Shown here: positions 7,028 through 16,216 of the stretch, piece after piece | Numbering within the stretch: position 1 is the first letter of the stretch | How the letters are laid out: each line of letters begins with the position of its first letter | NCBI GenBank assembly: GCA_014802425.1 | Contig: JAAVCH010000023.1 | Span: forward strand, 105,415-155,306 | Direction: 5' to 3' | DNA: 49,892 nucleotides | DNA from: Bacteroides sp. | Lineage (GTDB): Bacteria; Bacteroidota; Bacteroidia; Bacteroidales; Muribaculaceae | The notes under the pieces: generated by a model | Databases searched by the model: none | What the model was told of the DNA's origin: nothing | What the model saw: only the letters and a program-made list of their open reading frames with translations | Program-made: the position numbers and the translations under genes

Positions 7028-8482
7028 ATGACCGTCGACCTCAACATATTGGCCTTTCCGAGCATCGGCCCCTGGACGGCCCTGGCCGTGGGGGTCTACT
7101 ATATCGTGGTCGTGATGTGCATCCTCGTCATCCTTTCCGAAAACCGCAACCCCATCCGCTCCCTGGCATGGGTGATAGCCCTTCTGGCCCTCCCCGGCAT
7201 CGGCATCATATTCTACCTCTTCTTCGGCCGGAGCATGAAGGGGCGCCACATGATCTCGCGCCACAACAAGCGCCGCCTCCTCCACAACTTCGTCGTCAGA
7301 AGCGCCGACATGGACTCCCTCCCGCTCTCGGCCGCCGCCCGGCAGCTCGTGAAGCTCGCCTTCTCGCTCACCAAAGCCCCCCTTACGGTCAACAACCGCA
7401 TACGCATCTTCACCGTGGGAGCCGACAAATTCGAGACCCTGCTCAAGGACCTGGAGGGGGCCCGCCGGTCGATTTACCTGCAATACTACATCTTCAACGA
7501 CGACGAGCTCGGCACCCGTGTGGCCGACCTCCTCATCGCCAAGGCCGCCGAGGGGGTATGCGTTAAGGTCATCTACGACCATGTGGGGAGCTTCTCGGCC
7601 TCCAACCGCTTTTTCCGACGCATGAAGGAGGGGGGAGTCGACATCCATCCCTTCTTCCGCGTCACCTTCCCGCAGCTGGCCAACCGCATCAACTGGCGCA
7701 ACCACCGCAAGCTCGTCATCATCGACAACCGCATCGGCTACATCGGCGGAATGAACATCGCCGACCGCTACGTGCGCGGCCTCGCCGACGGCGGAGCCTG
7801 GCGCGACACCCACTTCCGCCTCGAAGGCGACATCGTGCAGAACCTCATCTACAGCTTCGCCGTCGACTGGTACTTCCTCCGCAACCCAAGCTCCGACCTG
7901 CCGCTCGACATCCCTCCCTCCGGCTTCCGCAACGACTGCGCCATGCAGCTCGTCACGTCCGGGCCCGTCGACTCATGGCAGAACATCGCCCTCTGCTTCC
8001 TCAAGGCCATCTCCGGAGCGCGGAAATCGATCTACATACAGACCCCGTACTTCCTCCCGACCGACACACTGATGAACGCCCTTGAGGCCGCCGCCCTCTC
8101 GAAAGTGGACGTGCGCGTGATGATACCCTCGAAGTCCGACTCCCGGCTCCTCCAGCTCGCCACCTACAGCTACGTCACCCGCTGCCTGAAAGCCGGGATA
8201 AAGGTCTACAGCTACAACCCAGGGATGCTCCACGCCAAGTCGATGACCGTCGACGAAACCTTCACCACGGCCGGAAGCACCAACTTCGACTTCCGCTCCT
8301 TTGAAAACAACTTCGAGGGAAACCTCCTCATCTACGACCGCGACGTCAACCGCTCGATGCGCGACATCTTCTTCCGCGACCTCTCCGACTGCCGCAAGCT
8401 CCGCTACAGCGAGTGGAAATCGCGCCCGCTGCCGCAGCGGATGCTCGAAAGCCTCGTGCGCCTCTTCGCGCCCCTGCTGTAG
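7028..8482 (+). CDS. cls: Cardiolipin synthase
   Basis: Membrane enzyme of the phospholipase D superfamily that condenses phosphatidylglycerol (or a related donor) into cardiolipin. 484 residues, normal for the family. Two N-terminal membrane helices (about residues 12-35 and 44-64, VYYIVVVMCILVIL and WVIALLALPGIGIIFYLFFG) precede two HKD motifs. The first is NHRKLVIIDNRIGYIGGMN near residue 225 and the second is MLHAKSMTVDETFTTAGSTNFD near residue 402. Both catalytic His and Lys are present. It follows a leader with an intrinsic terminator, so expression may be conditional. ung starts 81 bp later. Confidence 0.95.
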   Translation: MTVDLNILAFPSIGPWTALAVGVYYIVVVMCILVILSENRNPIRSLAWVIALLALPGIGIIFYLFFGRSMKGRHMISRHNKRRLLHNFVVRSADMDSLPLSAAARQLVKLAFSLTKAPLTVNNRIRIFTVGADKFETLLKDLEGARRSIYLQYYIFNDDELGTRVADLLIAKAAEGVCVKVIYDHVGSFSASNRFFRRMKEGGVDIHPFFRVTFPQLANRINWRNHRKLVIIDNRIGYIGGMNIADRYVRGLADGGAWRDTHFRLEGDIVQNLIYSFAVDWYFLRNPSSDLPLDIPPSGFRNDCAMQLVTSGPVDSWQNIALCFLKAISGARKSIYIQTPYFLPTDTLMNALEAAALSKVDVRVMIPSKSDSRLLQLATYSYVTRCLKAGIKVYSYNPGMLHAKSMTVDETFTTAGSTNFDFRSFENNFEGNLLIYDRDVNRSMRDIFFRDLSDCRKLRYSEWKSRPLPQRMLESLVRLFAPLL

Positions 8483-8563
8483 GGAAGGGGGGAGGGGGCG
8501 GAAGGACCGATCCTGCGGCGTCATACCGTGGTGTGCTGACCCCGTACATAAACATCTCCAGAC

Positions 8564-9235
8564 ATGGACAAGGACAAGGTAAAAATGGAACCCGGCTGGA
8601 AAGAGGCCCTGAGCGAGGAGTTCGCCCAGCCGTACTTCGATGCGCTCACATCGCGCGTGCGCTCCGATTACGCCGCCGGCCCGGTGTATCCCCCGGCCCG
8701 CAGCATATTCGCGGCATTCGACGCCTCGCCGTTCGAGAGCACCAAAGTCGTAATAATAGGACAGGACCCCTATCACGGGCCCGGGCAGGCCAACGGCCTT
8801 GCCTTCTCCGTGAACCCCGGCGTGCCGCTCCCCCCCTCGCTGCGCAACATCCTGGCCGAAGTGCAGGCCGACACCGGAGCCCCCGCGCCTCCCGACGGCG
8901 ACCTCACCCGCTGGGCCCGCCAGGGAGTGCTGCTGCTCAACACCTCCCTCACCGTCAGGGCCGGCCAGCCCAAGTCGCATTCAGGCATAGGGTGGGAGCG
9001 CCTCACCGACGCCGCCGTGCGGGCCCTCGCCCGGCGGCGCGAGGGACTCGTCTTCATCCTCTGGGGAGCCGACGCGGCGCGCAAGGCGCAGATGATCGAC
9101 CCGCAGCGCCACCTCGTGCTCACCTCCGTCCATCCCTCGCCGCTTTCGGCCCACCGGGGCTTCTTCGGCAACCATCATTTCTCTCGCGCCAACGAATACC
9201 TCCTCTCGCAGGGCAAGGCGCCGATAGAATGGTAA
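8564..9235 (+). CDS. ung: Uracil-DNA glycosylase, family 1
   Basis: Removes uracil from DNA in base-excision repair. 223 residues, the normal size. The water-activating motif GQDPYHGPGQANGLAFSV lies near residues 66-83, and the leucine-loop motif HPSPLSAHRGFFG with the catalytic His near residue 190. LLLNTSLTV and FILWGADAARK are further family segments. The start at 8564 is the first ATG; an in-frame ATG eight codons on is also possible, and the extra residues are only basic and acidic. The gene is followed at once by a strong hairpin terminator. Confidence 0.97.
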   Translation: MDKDKVKMEPGWKEALSEEFAQPYFDALTSRVRSDYAAGPVYPPARSIFAAFDASPFESTKVVIIGQDPYHGPGQANGLAFSVNPGVPLPPSLRNILAEVQADTGAPAPPDGDLTRWARQGVLLLNTSLTVRAGQPKSHSGIGWERLTDAAVRALARRREGLVFILWGADAARKAQMIDPQRHLVLTSVHPSPLSAHRGFFGNHHFSRANEYLLSQGKAPIEW

Positions 9236-9280
9236 GAATCCGCCCGGGCGCCCTTTACGGCCGCCCGGGCGGATTCTTCA
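9236..9280. terminator. Bidirectional hairpin terminator between ung and pulA
   Basis: GAATCCGCCCGGGCG at 9236-9250 pairs with CGCCCGGGCGGATTC at 9262-9276, a perfect 15-bp stem. It lies directly after the ung stop and 75 bp beyond the 3' end of the opposing pullulanase gene, so it can serve both. Confidence 0.8.
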
Positions 9281-9353
9281 ATATGGTCCTTCAGTATGGA
9301 TGACGGGGGATTGCCCACCCTCTCTTTTCAGCTTAAAGCCTCACGCGGGCGCC

Positions 9354-11393
9354 TCACTCGCGGGCGAGGATGAGGGCCGAGTAGGGGGCCACTTCGGTGC
9401 GCCCTCCCTTCGAAGTGCCGAGAAGGCCTTCGGGAGAGATCTTGCCGTCGGCGGCCACTATCAGCCAGTTCCCCTTGGGGATATTGACGCTCTGGGCATG
9501 GTCGGCACCGTTGAACACCACCTTGATTTCCTTCCAGGCGTCGCCGTTGGCGTTGTCCTTGAGGGAATAGGAGATGAGGTTGGGCTGCTTCGAGGAGTCG
9601 ATTCTGTCGAACACCAGATGCTTCGCAATCTCCTGCGCCGTAGTCATGCGGAAAGCCGGATGGGCCTTGCGCAGGGCCGTCAGTCCCTTGTAGTAGTCGA
9701 AGAGGTCATGGTTGAGCGTCTTGAGGTTCCAGTCGATGGCGTTGATCGAGTCGGGGGAGATGTAGGAGTTGTGTACCCCCTTCTTGTCGCGGAACACCTC
9801 TTCGCCGGCAAACATGAACGGAGTGCCCTGCGAAGTGAAGACGATAGTCTGCGCGAGCTTGGCGGCCGCCTGGCGCACGGAGTCGCTCTCGGCCGGCATC
9901 GACTTGCGGAGCTTGTCGGTGAGGGTGAGGTCGTCGTGGCAGGAGACGTAGTTCACTATCATCTCGGGCGAGGCCGCGTAGGGGAACTTCGAGTTGTTGC
10001 CCTTCGAGTAGTCCACCTGCGGATGGGCCGTGGCGGCCACGATGCCGATCTTCACCGTCTCCTCGTTGCCGGGCTTGCCGGTGGCGAATCCGCGGTCTTC
10101 GGCGGCGGTATAGTGTCCCTTCACGGCGTCGCGGATGTCGTCGGAGAAGACCGCGATGTCCGTCATCTTCGACACATTCTCCTTAAGCGCCCTGCGCTCC
10201 ACGGCCAGCGGGGAGTCGCCGGCCGTCCATCCCTCGCCGTAGACGAAAATCGAGGGATTGATCTTCTTCAGCTCGGCGGCCACTTCGTTCATCGTCTCGA
10301 TGTCGTGGATAGCCATCAGGTCGAAGCGGAAGCCGTCGATATGGTACTCGTCGGCCCAGTACTTCACCGAGTTCACGATATAGTCGCGCATCTGCCGGCG
10401 GTCGGAGGCGGTCTCGTTGCCGCATCCGGAGGCGTCGGAATAGCGGCCGTCGTCCCAGTGGCGGTGGTAGTAGCCGGGGGCCGTCAGCTCGAAGTTGGAG
10501 CCGTCGTTCTCGGCCGTGTGGTTGTAGACCACGTCCATGATCACGCCGATGCCGGCGTCGTGGAGGGCTTTCACCATCTGCTTCATCTCGCGCACACGTG
10601 TCGCCGGGTCGCTCGGATTGGTGGAGTAGGATCCCTCGGGGGCGTTGTAGTTCTGCGGGTCATATCCCCAGTTGTACTGGTTGGCGGGCAGATTGGCCTC
10701 GTCGACCGAATTGTAGTCGTACGACGGGAGTATGTGCACATGCGTGATGCCGAGCTCCTTGAGATGGTCGATGCCCGTGGCCAGGCCGTCGGCGTTGGTG
10801 GTGCCCGGCTCGGTCAGGGCCAGGAACTTACCCTTGTTGGCGATGCCCGACGAGGGATCCACCGAGAAGTCGCGGTGATGCATCTCATACACTATCACGT
10901 CGGAGAAATTCTTCACCTCCGGGCCCTTGTCGCAGCACCAGTGGGCCGGATCCGTCTTCGTGAAATCGATTATCGCGGCGCGCTTGCCGTTGACTCCCAC
11001 GGCCTTCGCCCATACGCCTGGAGTCTCGTCGAGCCATTTGCCGTCCTGCTTTACCTGGAATGTATAGTACTTGCCGTAGAGCGCCTTCGGCACACCGGCC
11101 GACCATGTGCCCGTCGCGGCGTCGAAAGTCATGGGGAGTGTCTCGTAGGCCTGTCCGGTGTGGCCGTTGTCATAGAGCTTCACCACTGCCTCCTGGGCCT
11201 TGGGACTCCACAGACGGAAGGATGTGGCGTCGGGGGTGACGGTTAGTTCGAGGTCGTCGCCGCCATAGGTGGGGTAGTCCGCAAACTGCGCGTCGTAGGC
11301 CGACTGTGCCCTGGCGGCCGTGCCGGTGCCTATCACCGGAGCAAGACCTAAAAGAGTGAAAGCCATCGCTGACGATAAGAAAAGATTCTTCAT
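9354..11393 (-). CDS. pulA: Secreted type I pullulanase (GH13)
   Basis: Debranching enzyme that cleaves alpha-1,6 links in pullulan and branched starch fragments. 679 residues. A signal peptide ends near AAARAQ (about residue 30), so it is exported, not cytosolic. A CBM48-like domain follows (about 45-140, TSFRLWSPKAQEAVVKLYDNG). The GH13 barrel shows the YNWGYDPQNYNAPEGSY motif of pullulanases, VIMDVVYNHTA, GFRFDLMAIHD with the nucleophile Asp near 357, VYGEGW with the acid/base Glu near 386, and SCHDDLTL with the third Asp near 486. A small C-terminal beta domain closes it. Nearby fimbrial subunits carry starch-binding-like modules, hinting at shared substrates. Confidence 0.95.
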   Translation of the reverse strand: MKNLFLSSAMAFTLLGLAPVIGTGTAARAQSAYDAQFADYPTYGGDDLELTVTPDATSFRLWSPKAQEAVVKLYDNGHTGQAYETLPMTFDAATGTWSAGVPKALYGKYYTFQVKQDGKWLDETPGVWAKAVGVNGKRAAIIDFTKTDPAHWCCDKGPEVKNFSDVIVYEMHHRDFSVDPSSGIANKGKFLALTEPGTTNADGLATGIDHLKELGITHVHILPSYDYNSVDEANLPANQYNWGYDPQNYNAPEGSYSTNPSDPATRVREMKQMVKALHDAGIGVIMDVVYNHTAENDGSNFELTAPGYYHRHWDDGRYSDASGCGNETASDRRQMRDYIVNSVKYWADEYHIDGFRFDLMAIHDIETMNEVAAELKKINPSIFVYGEGWTAGDSPLAVERRALKENVSKMTDIAVFSDDIRDAVKGHYTAAEDRGFATGKPGNEETVKIGIVAATAHPQVDYSKGNNSKFPYAASPEMIVNYVSCHDDLTLTDKLRKSMPAESDSVRQAAAKLAQTIVFTSQGTPFMFAGEEVFRDKKGVHNSYISPDSINAIDWNLKTLNHDLFDYYKGLTALRKAHPAFRMTTAQEIAKHLVFDRIDSSKQPNLISYSLKDNANGDAWKEIKVVFNGADHAQSVNIPKGNWLIVAADGKISPEGLLGTSKGGRTEVAPYSALILARE

Positions 11394-11555
11394 GCAGAAA
11401 TTTAAAAATACGTTTTTGTCTGAATTTTGAGTCGGATCAGTCCGGATGTCTCCGGCTATCTGATTAACGCGGCCGATTTCCGTATAGTTTGTCGGTATTC
11501 ATAAAAAACGCTAATGTTTTACGGCATAGGCGCCTCAGGCATACATTTTTTTCAC

Positions 11556-11563
11556 TATATTTG
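11556..11563 (+). promoter_or_regulatory. -7 promoter element upstream of the beta-barrel receptor gene
   Basis: TATATTTG matches TAnnTTTG. No good -33 TTTG is found at 19-21 nt, so the promoter is weak or needs an activator. It lies 111 bp before the start at 11674. Confidence 0.5.
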
Positions 11564-11594
11564 CATTACGTAACACACACAGTGTGGTGAAATA

Positions 11595-11632
11595 GGCAGG
11601 CGCTCCCTGCCGCCCCTCTGACTCCCGGGGCG
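11595..11632 (+). promoter_or_regulatory. Two adjacent hairpins in the 5' leader of the receptor gene
   Basis: GGCAGG (11595-11600) pairs with CCTGCC (11606-11611), and CGCCCC (11611-11616) pairs with GGGGCG (11627-11632). The hairpins abut and share one base. They lie in the expected leader and could shape translation or RNA stability. There is no match to a riboswitch I recognise. Confidence 0.35.
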
Positions 11633-11673
11633 CTCCCGATAATATAAGAATACCCGTCAACACCGTAACCGTC

Positions 11674-13971
11674 ATGAAATTACACACATCATTGCCTCTT
11701 CTCCTGCTTCTTACTACGTGCATCGTCTCTCAGGCCCGCGTATTCTACGGCCGTGTCCTTTCCGAATCCGACTCCACGTCTGTGTCCGGCGCCGCATGCG
11801 TGCTCACGGCTCCCGACAGGAGCGTGCTCTGCCGCGACACTACGCGCCGCGACGGCCGGTTCGCCATCCGTACCGAAGCCACCGGCATCCTCGACCTCGT
11901 GATCTCCAGTCCGGGCTACGCCGATATCCGCGCCATGATCGAGTCCCCCCTTGAGGAAATCAACCTCGGGACCCTGTGGATGTCGGAGGCCACGGTGCTC
12001 GACGAGTTCGTGGTCGAGGGGCGCATCGAAACCGACGCCGCCGGGCGCACCATCGTCTATCCGAGCCTCTCGCAGGTCAAGGCATCGGCCAACTCCCTCG
12101 ACCTCTTCATGAAGCTCAACCTTCCGGGGCTTGTGGCCGATCCCGTCAACCGCAGCATGAACGTCCTGGGCGATGCCCCGGTGATAATCATCGACGGCGT
12201 CCCTTCCACTATGAGCGATTTCCTCTCGATCGCGCCCTCCAGGATAGCCAAGATCGAATACTCCATCCTCCCCCCGGCCAAATACGCCCCCACGGGGCAG
12301 AACGGCTACATCAGCGTCACCCTCAAGGAGCGCACCGACGGCGGCTCCGTCTACCTCTGGGGACGCTCGGCCCTGCAGACCGCCTTCATGGACGGCTCCT
12401 TCGCAGCCTCCTACCATCAGGGCCCTTCGGAATTCAAGCTCAGCTACTCCCCGAGCTGGCGCAACTACCATGACGTCCACGACGAGATGACCGGCGCCTA
12501 TATCGGCGACGACTTCCGCGTCGATCTCAGCTCGACCGACCGCAACCCCTTCCACTACTTCACGTCGCCCGTCAGCCTGAGGTATATATTCAGCCCGAAG
12601 GTCTCCACGCTTTTCTCCGCCACCTTCAACGTCTATTCCTCCGCCTCCCACCGCCGTCAGTACGGCGACATGCACGACAGCGTGGCCGGCGACTACGAAT
12701 TCCATAACGAGACCGACGACAAGGACCTCTCCACCTCCCTCGACCTCTACTTCAAGCGCGACTTCAACGAGAAGAACACGCTCGAAGTCGACATGGTCGG
12801 CACCATCAGCGACAACCGTTACTGGCGTGACAACAACTACCTTTACCCCACGCGGCCGGACGAAAACTACAGGATCGACGTCGACGGCGCCCGTAAGTCG
12901 CTCATCACAAGCGCCACCTACCAGCATAGCTTCGCCCGGCAGACAGCCCTGTCGGCGGGCCTGACCAACACCCTGTCGCACAACCGCAACAAGTACGTGA
13001 CCACCGACTACGTGCCCGTCCTGACCGAGAACAACAACTACGCCTACGTCTCCTTCACCCATCTCATCGGCAGGTTCTACTTCAACGTCTCCACGGGCCT
13101 CAGCCTCTACTGGATGAAGAACGACGACGTGCGCCGCCATTACTTCCGCAACAACTCCCGGGCCACCCTTCAGTGGACCCCCTCGCAGGTGTTCTCTCTG
13201 ACCGGGTCCTTCAACTACAACTCAGGCATTCCGGGCCTGTCGTCGCTTACCGACTACATGCAGCAGATATCCCCCTACCTGTTCTCCAACGGCAACCCTG
13301 ACCTTAAGACGAGCTACTCGCTCTTCTACTCCCTGCGTCCCACGGTGCGCTACCGATGGTTCACCGCCCTTCTCACGGCCTATTATTCCTCGCGCCCGAA
13401 CGCCGTGTTCAACGACATCACCTATATTGGCGACGGAAAGTTCCTCTCGCAGTCGATCAACGCGCGCAAGAGTTCCAACGGGGGAGTAGCCGTTCAGCTG
13501 GGCGTCAACGACCTTCACGGCTTCGGCTGCGGCGCCACGGTAAACTACGCGCATTATACCTCGGCCGGTCCTGACTGGAGCCATGTGCTCGACAGCTGGT
13601 CGGGCTCGGTGCAGGCGTGGTACACGCTCAGGCACTTCACGCTTGAGGCGTGGTACAGGATTCCGGGCAAGTATCTCAACGGCCATAACGTAGGGCAGGA
13701 AGAGAACGGCAGCATGCTCTCGCTGATGTACCGTCCCGACAAGCGTTGGAGCTTCACCGCCTCCTGGATGTATATCTTCGACCGCGGCACGAAATACCCG
13801 TCATGGAACTACTCCGAAGTCAATCCCTCGGCCTCGCGCCGCTGGATAGGCAACAACGCCAACATGGTCACCCTCACCGTCTGCTACCAGACCGACTTCG
13901 GCTCCATCTTCCGTACCGGCCGGCGCACGCTCGAGAACTCCGACTCCGGCTCCTCGATCCTGAAATTCTGA
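11674..13971 (+). CDS. Outer-membrane beta-barrel family protein (TonB-dependent receptor-like)
   Basis: 765 residues with a signal peptide ending near SQA (residue 21). Residues 22-110 form a carboxypeptidase-regulatory-like beta domain (VFYGRVLSESDSTSVSGAACVL...). Residues about 115-220 resemble a reduced plug domain (LPGLVADPVNRSMNVLGDAPVIIIDGVP, then IEYSILPPAKYAPTGQNGYISVTL). The rest is a barrel of aromatic-rich alternating strands ending SGSSILKF. This matches the outer-membrane beta-barrel family near TonB-dependent receptors, found widely in Bacteroidota. No SusD partner is adjacent, so it is not a standard glycan-uptake pair. The substrate is unknown. Confidence 0.85.
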   Translation: MKLHTSLPLLLLLTTCIVSQARVFYGRVLSESDSTSVSGAACVLTAPDRSVLCRDTTRRDGRFAIRTEATGILDLVISSPGYADIRAMIESPLEEINLGTLWMSEATVLDEFVVEGRIETDAAGRTIVYPSLSQVKASANSLDLFMKLNLPGLVADPVNRSMNVLGDAPVIIIDGVPSTMSDFLSIAPSRIAKIEYSILPPAKYAPTGQNGYISVTLKERTDGGSVYLWGRSALQTAFMDGSFAASYHQGPSEFKLSYSPSWRNYHDVHDEMTGAYIGDDFRVDLSSTDRNPFHYFTSPVSLRYIFSPKVSTLFSATFNVYSSASHRRQYGDMHDSVAGDYEFHNETDDKDLSTSLDLYFKRDFNEKNTLEVDMVGTISDNRYWRDNNYLYPTRPDENYRIDVDGARKSLITSATYQHSFARQTALSAGLTNTLSHNRNKYVTTDYVPVLTENNNYAYVSFTHLIGRFYFNVSTGLSLYWMKNDDVRRHYFRNNSRATLQWTPSQVFSLTGSFNYNSGIPGLSSLTDYMQQISPYLFSNGNPDLKTSYSLFYSLRPTVRYRWFTALLTAYYSSRPNAVFNDITYIGDGKFLSQSINARKSSNGGVAVQLGVNDLHGFGCGATVNYAHYTSAGPDWSHVLDSWSGSVQAWYTLRHFTLEAWYRIPGKYLNGHNVGQEENGSMLSLMYRPDKRWSFTASWMYIFDRGTKYPSWNYSEVNPSASRRWIGNNANMVTLTVCYQTDFGSIFRTGRRTLENSDSGSSILKF

Positions 13972-14030
13972 GCCGCTCAGTCCGGCTTAATTGTGCCGGC
14001 ATGGTCATATAATCGAGTGTCTGCATTAAA

Positions 14031-14064
14031 AAAGTAGATAAAGAATCAAAGTAGATAAGGAATC
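14031..14064. repeat. Tandem 17-bp direct repeat
   Basis: Two copies of AAAGTAGATAARGAATC (14031-14047 and 14048-14064) lie head to tail with one mismatch, ending 23 bp before the regulator start at 14088. The copies may be a regulatory duplication or simple slippage. Confidence 0.7.
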
Positions 14065-14087
14065 GGATGTTTATGCATCTTTGTAAA

Positions 14088-16004
14088 ATGCGAAGGATTG
14101 TACACTGGATATTCGCGCTGATGTCCATGGCGCTTGCGTCGTGCGGCCATACAGCCGGTTGGGCGGAACTCGACCGCGCCGACTCCCTCATCCTGGAGCG
14201 TCCCGACTCGGCGCTGGCCATCATAGAGGCACTGGACTCCTCCGCCTTGCGGGGCCGGGAGGAGCGCGCCCGCTATGCGCTGCTCCATTCCATGGCCCTT
14301 GACAAGAACGCCCTGTTCCGGGAGGACTTCGATGTCCTCCAGCCGGCCATTGACTACTACACCGACCACGGCACCCCCGACGAACGCCTCCGCATGAACT
14401 ACTACCGCGGCCGCATCCACCAGAATAGGGGAGAGACCCACCTCGCCCTCACATCCTTCATGCATGGCGAGGAGCTTCGCGGTAAGGTTACGGACACGCT
14501 TACGTTTGCCAATATGTTGGTTTGTCATGGTATGATTTTGCACGTGCATACCATGTTCGACGAGATGAACGCGCTTTTTAAGGAGGCGCTTCCGCTCTAT
14601 GAGGCAATCGGAAGAGAATCCCACAGGCTCGACTGCCTTGCCAAACTGCTTAACGGAGCGGTGATGGTGGAGGACAAGGCGTTGGCCGACAGCGTAATCG
14701 CAGTGCTGAATGCAAGCGACGCGTCGCCTGAGTTGAAGAACCGGATGATTTATCCCGATCTCATCTCCTATGCGGTATACATGGCCGATAAAGACAGCGT
14801 ACCCTCCATTCTCCGAATGCTTCCTCCGGATTCTTTGCTCGACGGTTACACCGCTCCGCCCATGGCGATGCTATATGCCCGTATCGGGCAGGCGGAAAGA
14901 GGGAGAAGGCTTCTGGAATCGTCGGAAATCCTTGATTCGGCGAAATATTACTCCATCGCCATGGTGGTGTACGATTCCCTGCATGACTATCGACGGGCCT
15001 ATGAAGCCCATGCTGCATTCACACTGCTGGACGGCGATGAACATCTCACGAATCTTGAAAAGACCTATGCTTTCAGTAATATCGAATATAAACTGATGCG
15101 GGATAAAGAGGGGGAAGTACATTCCCGCGATGTCACGATTATGCTTGTTACGGCGTGTGTGGTGATCCTTGTGCTTATGGTCATCCTTCTGTTGATAAAA
15201 ATCCGGTCCAATAGGTTGCATAGGCAGAATATGCAGCTTACGATAGACAATCAGAGGCTTCAGGCCAATGAGTCCGTCATCATATTGGCCCGTGAGAAAG
15301 CCGAACGTCATAATCAGCAGCTTGAACTGGAGAAGCGAAATCTGGAAAATGAGAGACAGCAGGCCGAGCTGGAAAAGCAGAAACTGGAGAATCAGAAACG
15401 TGAGGCGGAACTGGAAAGGACCCGGATTGAAAAGAAAACCCAGCAACTGGAAATCGACAACCTGCGGTGGAGACTCCGGGCCGTGGAGGATGAACGCGAC
15501 CGCATACAGGAAATACTTGACATCAGAACCGATACCCGTACGGACATAAACGACGAAAGGATCTATACCCTGTTGCGTAGCCAGGTCGAGAAGTTGAACG
15601 AAATCCTTAGGATCGGCTTCGAGGAGACGGTTCCGAACGGTTCCAGGTTTAAGGAATGGTATGTGAAGTACACTGAGAACAGGGAGGAATTCCTGACATC
15701 CCTCATAGAGCGCTACCGTATTCTCTACCCCGGTTTCATCGAGTATCTTGAATCAAGCGGCCTCGATTTCAAGGAGAAGGGATTCACCTGTCTTGTGGCG
15801 TTCGGGCTACGTAATAAAGCCATCGGTAACTACTTCTCCTCTACACGCCACAATCATATGAGTGTCTCCATCCGCAGCAAACTCAGAATCACCTCCTCCC
15901 GCATCAGCGCCGGGATTCAGGACCTCCTGAAGCAATTCGATCCGCAGTACAAAGGGGGAAACAGTAATGACCAAAGCCGCCCACTTGACGGGGACTTGGA
16001 ATAG
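14088..16004 (+). CDS. Membrane-anchored TPR protein with C-terminal helix-turn-helix-like region (DUF6377-type regulator)
   Basis: The start at 14088 (MRRIVHW...) gives a compact lipoprotein signal with ALASC at residues 15-19. The ATG at 14067 would add seven residues. Residues about 20-320 are helical TPR-like repeats (ADSLILERPDSALAIIEALD...). A transmembrane helix (about 357-377, VTACVVILVLMVILLLIKI) is followed by a long coiled coil rich in Glu, Lys and Gln (about 395-485). The C-terminal segment FKEKGFTCLVAFGLRNKAIGNYF...VSIRSKLRI resembles a DNA-binding helix-turn-helix. The layout matches a Bacteroidota family of membrane-spanning regulators without proven targets. The lipobox is odd for a protein with a later membrane helix. 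It precedes the C10 protease island and may control it. Confidence 0.75.
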   Translation: MRRIVHWIFALMSMALASCGHTAGWAELDRADSLILERPDSALAIIEALDSSALRGREERARYALLHSMALDKNALFREDFDVLQPAIDYYTDHGTPDERLRMNYYRGRIHQNRGETHLALTSFMHGEELRGKVTDTLTFANMLVCHGMILHVHTMFDEMNALFKEALPLYEAIGRESHRLDCLAKLLNGAVMVEDKALADSVIAVLNASDASPELKNRMIYPDLISYAVYMADKDSVPSILRMLPPDSLLDGYTAPPMAMLYARIGQAERGRRLLESSEILDSAKYYSIAMVVYDSLHDYRRAYEAHAAFTLLDGDEHLTNLEKTYAFSNIEYKLMRDKEGEVHSRDVTIMLVTACVVILVLMVILLLIKIRSNRLHRQNMQLTIDNQRLQANESVIILAREKAERHNQQLELEKRNLENERQQAELEKQKLENQKREAELERTRIEKKTQQLEIDNLRWRLRAVEDERDRIQEILDIRTDTRTDINDERIYTLLRSQVEKLNEILRIGFEETVPNGSRFKEWYVKYTENREEFLTSLIERYRILYPGFIEYLESSGLDFKEKGFTCLVAFGLRNKAIGNYFSSTRHNHMSVSIRSKLRITSSRISAGIQDLLKQFDPQYKGGNSNDQSRPLDGDLE

Positions 16005-16152
16005 ACATGGATTCTTTAGAGGAGGGCGCAGGATCCACTCATCCCGGCTGTTTTGTCATATTCCGGCGCCCGTTGTCATGTTAGAGCCATTCTGCTGTTT
16101 TGTAATATGCTTATTCTCAGTATAATAAAAATTCACGTGTCATATTTTTTAA

Positions 16153-16185
16153 TTTGGAGGCATATGGATTGATTTTATAACTTTG
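16153..16185 (+). promoter_or_regulatory. Bacteroidota promoter of the C10 protease cassette
   Basis: TTTG (16153-16156), 21-nt spacer and TAACTTTG (16178-16185), a full consensus match. The predicted transcript starts about 25 bp before the gene at 16217. A degenerate copy of the same region occurs at 19836-19868, upstream of the second cassette. Confidence 0.85.
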
Positions 16186-16216
16186 CAACTGAGAACCTTC
16201 AATCCACCCCCGCATT

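Noticed and set aside
9300-11246. 648-codon open frame opposite pulA
   Set aside because: The minus strand encodes a full GH13 enzyme with all catalytic residues. The plus-strand product is a compositional artefact.
11576-11586. Palindrome CACACAGTGTG
   Set aside because: Short, with simple dinucleotide content, expected by chance. No second copy nearby.
11581-11640. tRNA-Leu-like bases (GTGGTGAAATAGGCAGGCGC) before the receptor gene
   Set aside because: The string resembles a D-arm, but no acceptor stem, anticodon arm or T arm can be closed around it. Treated as leader hairpins.
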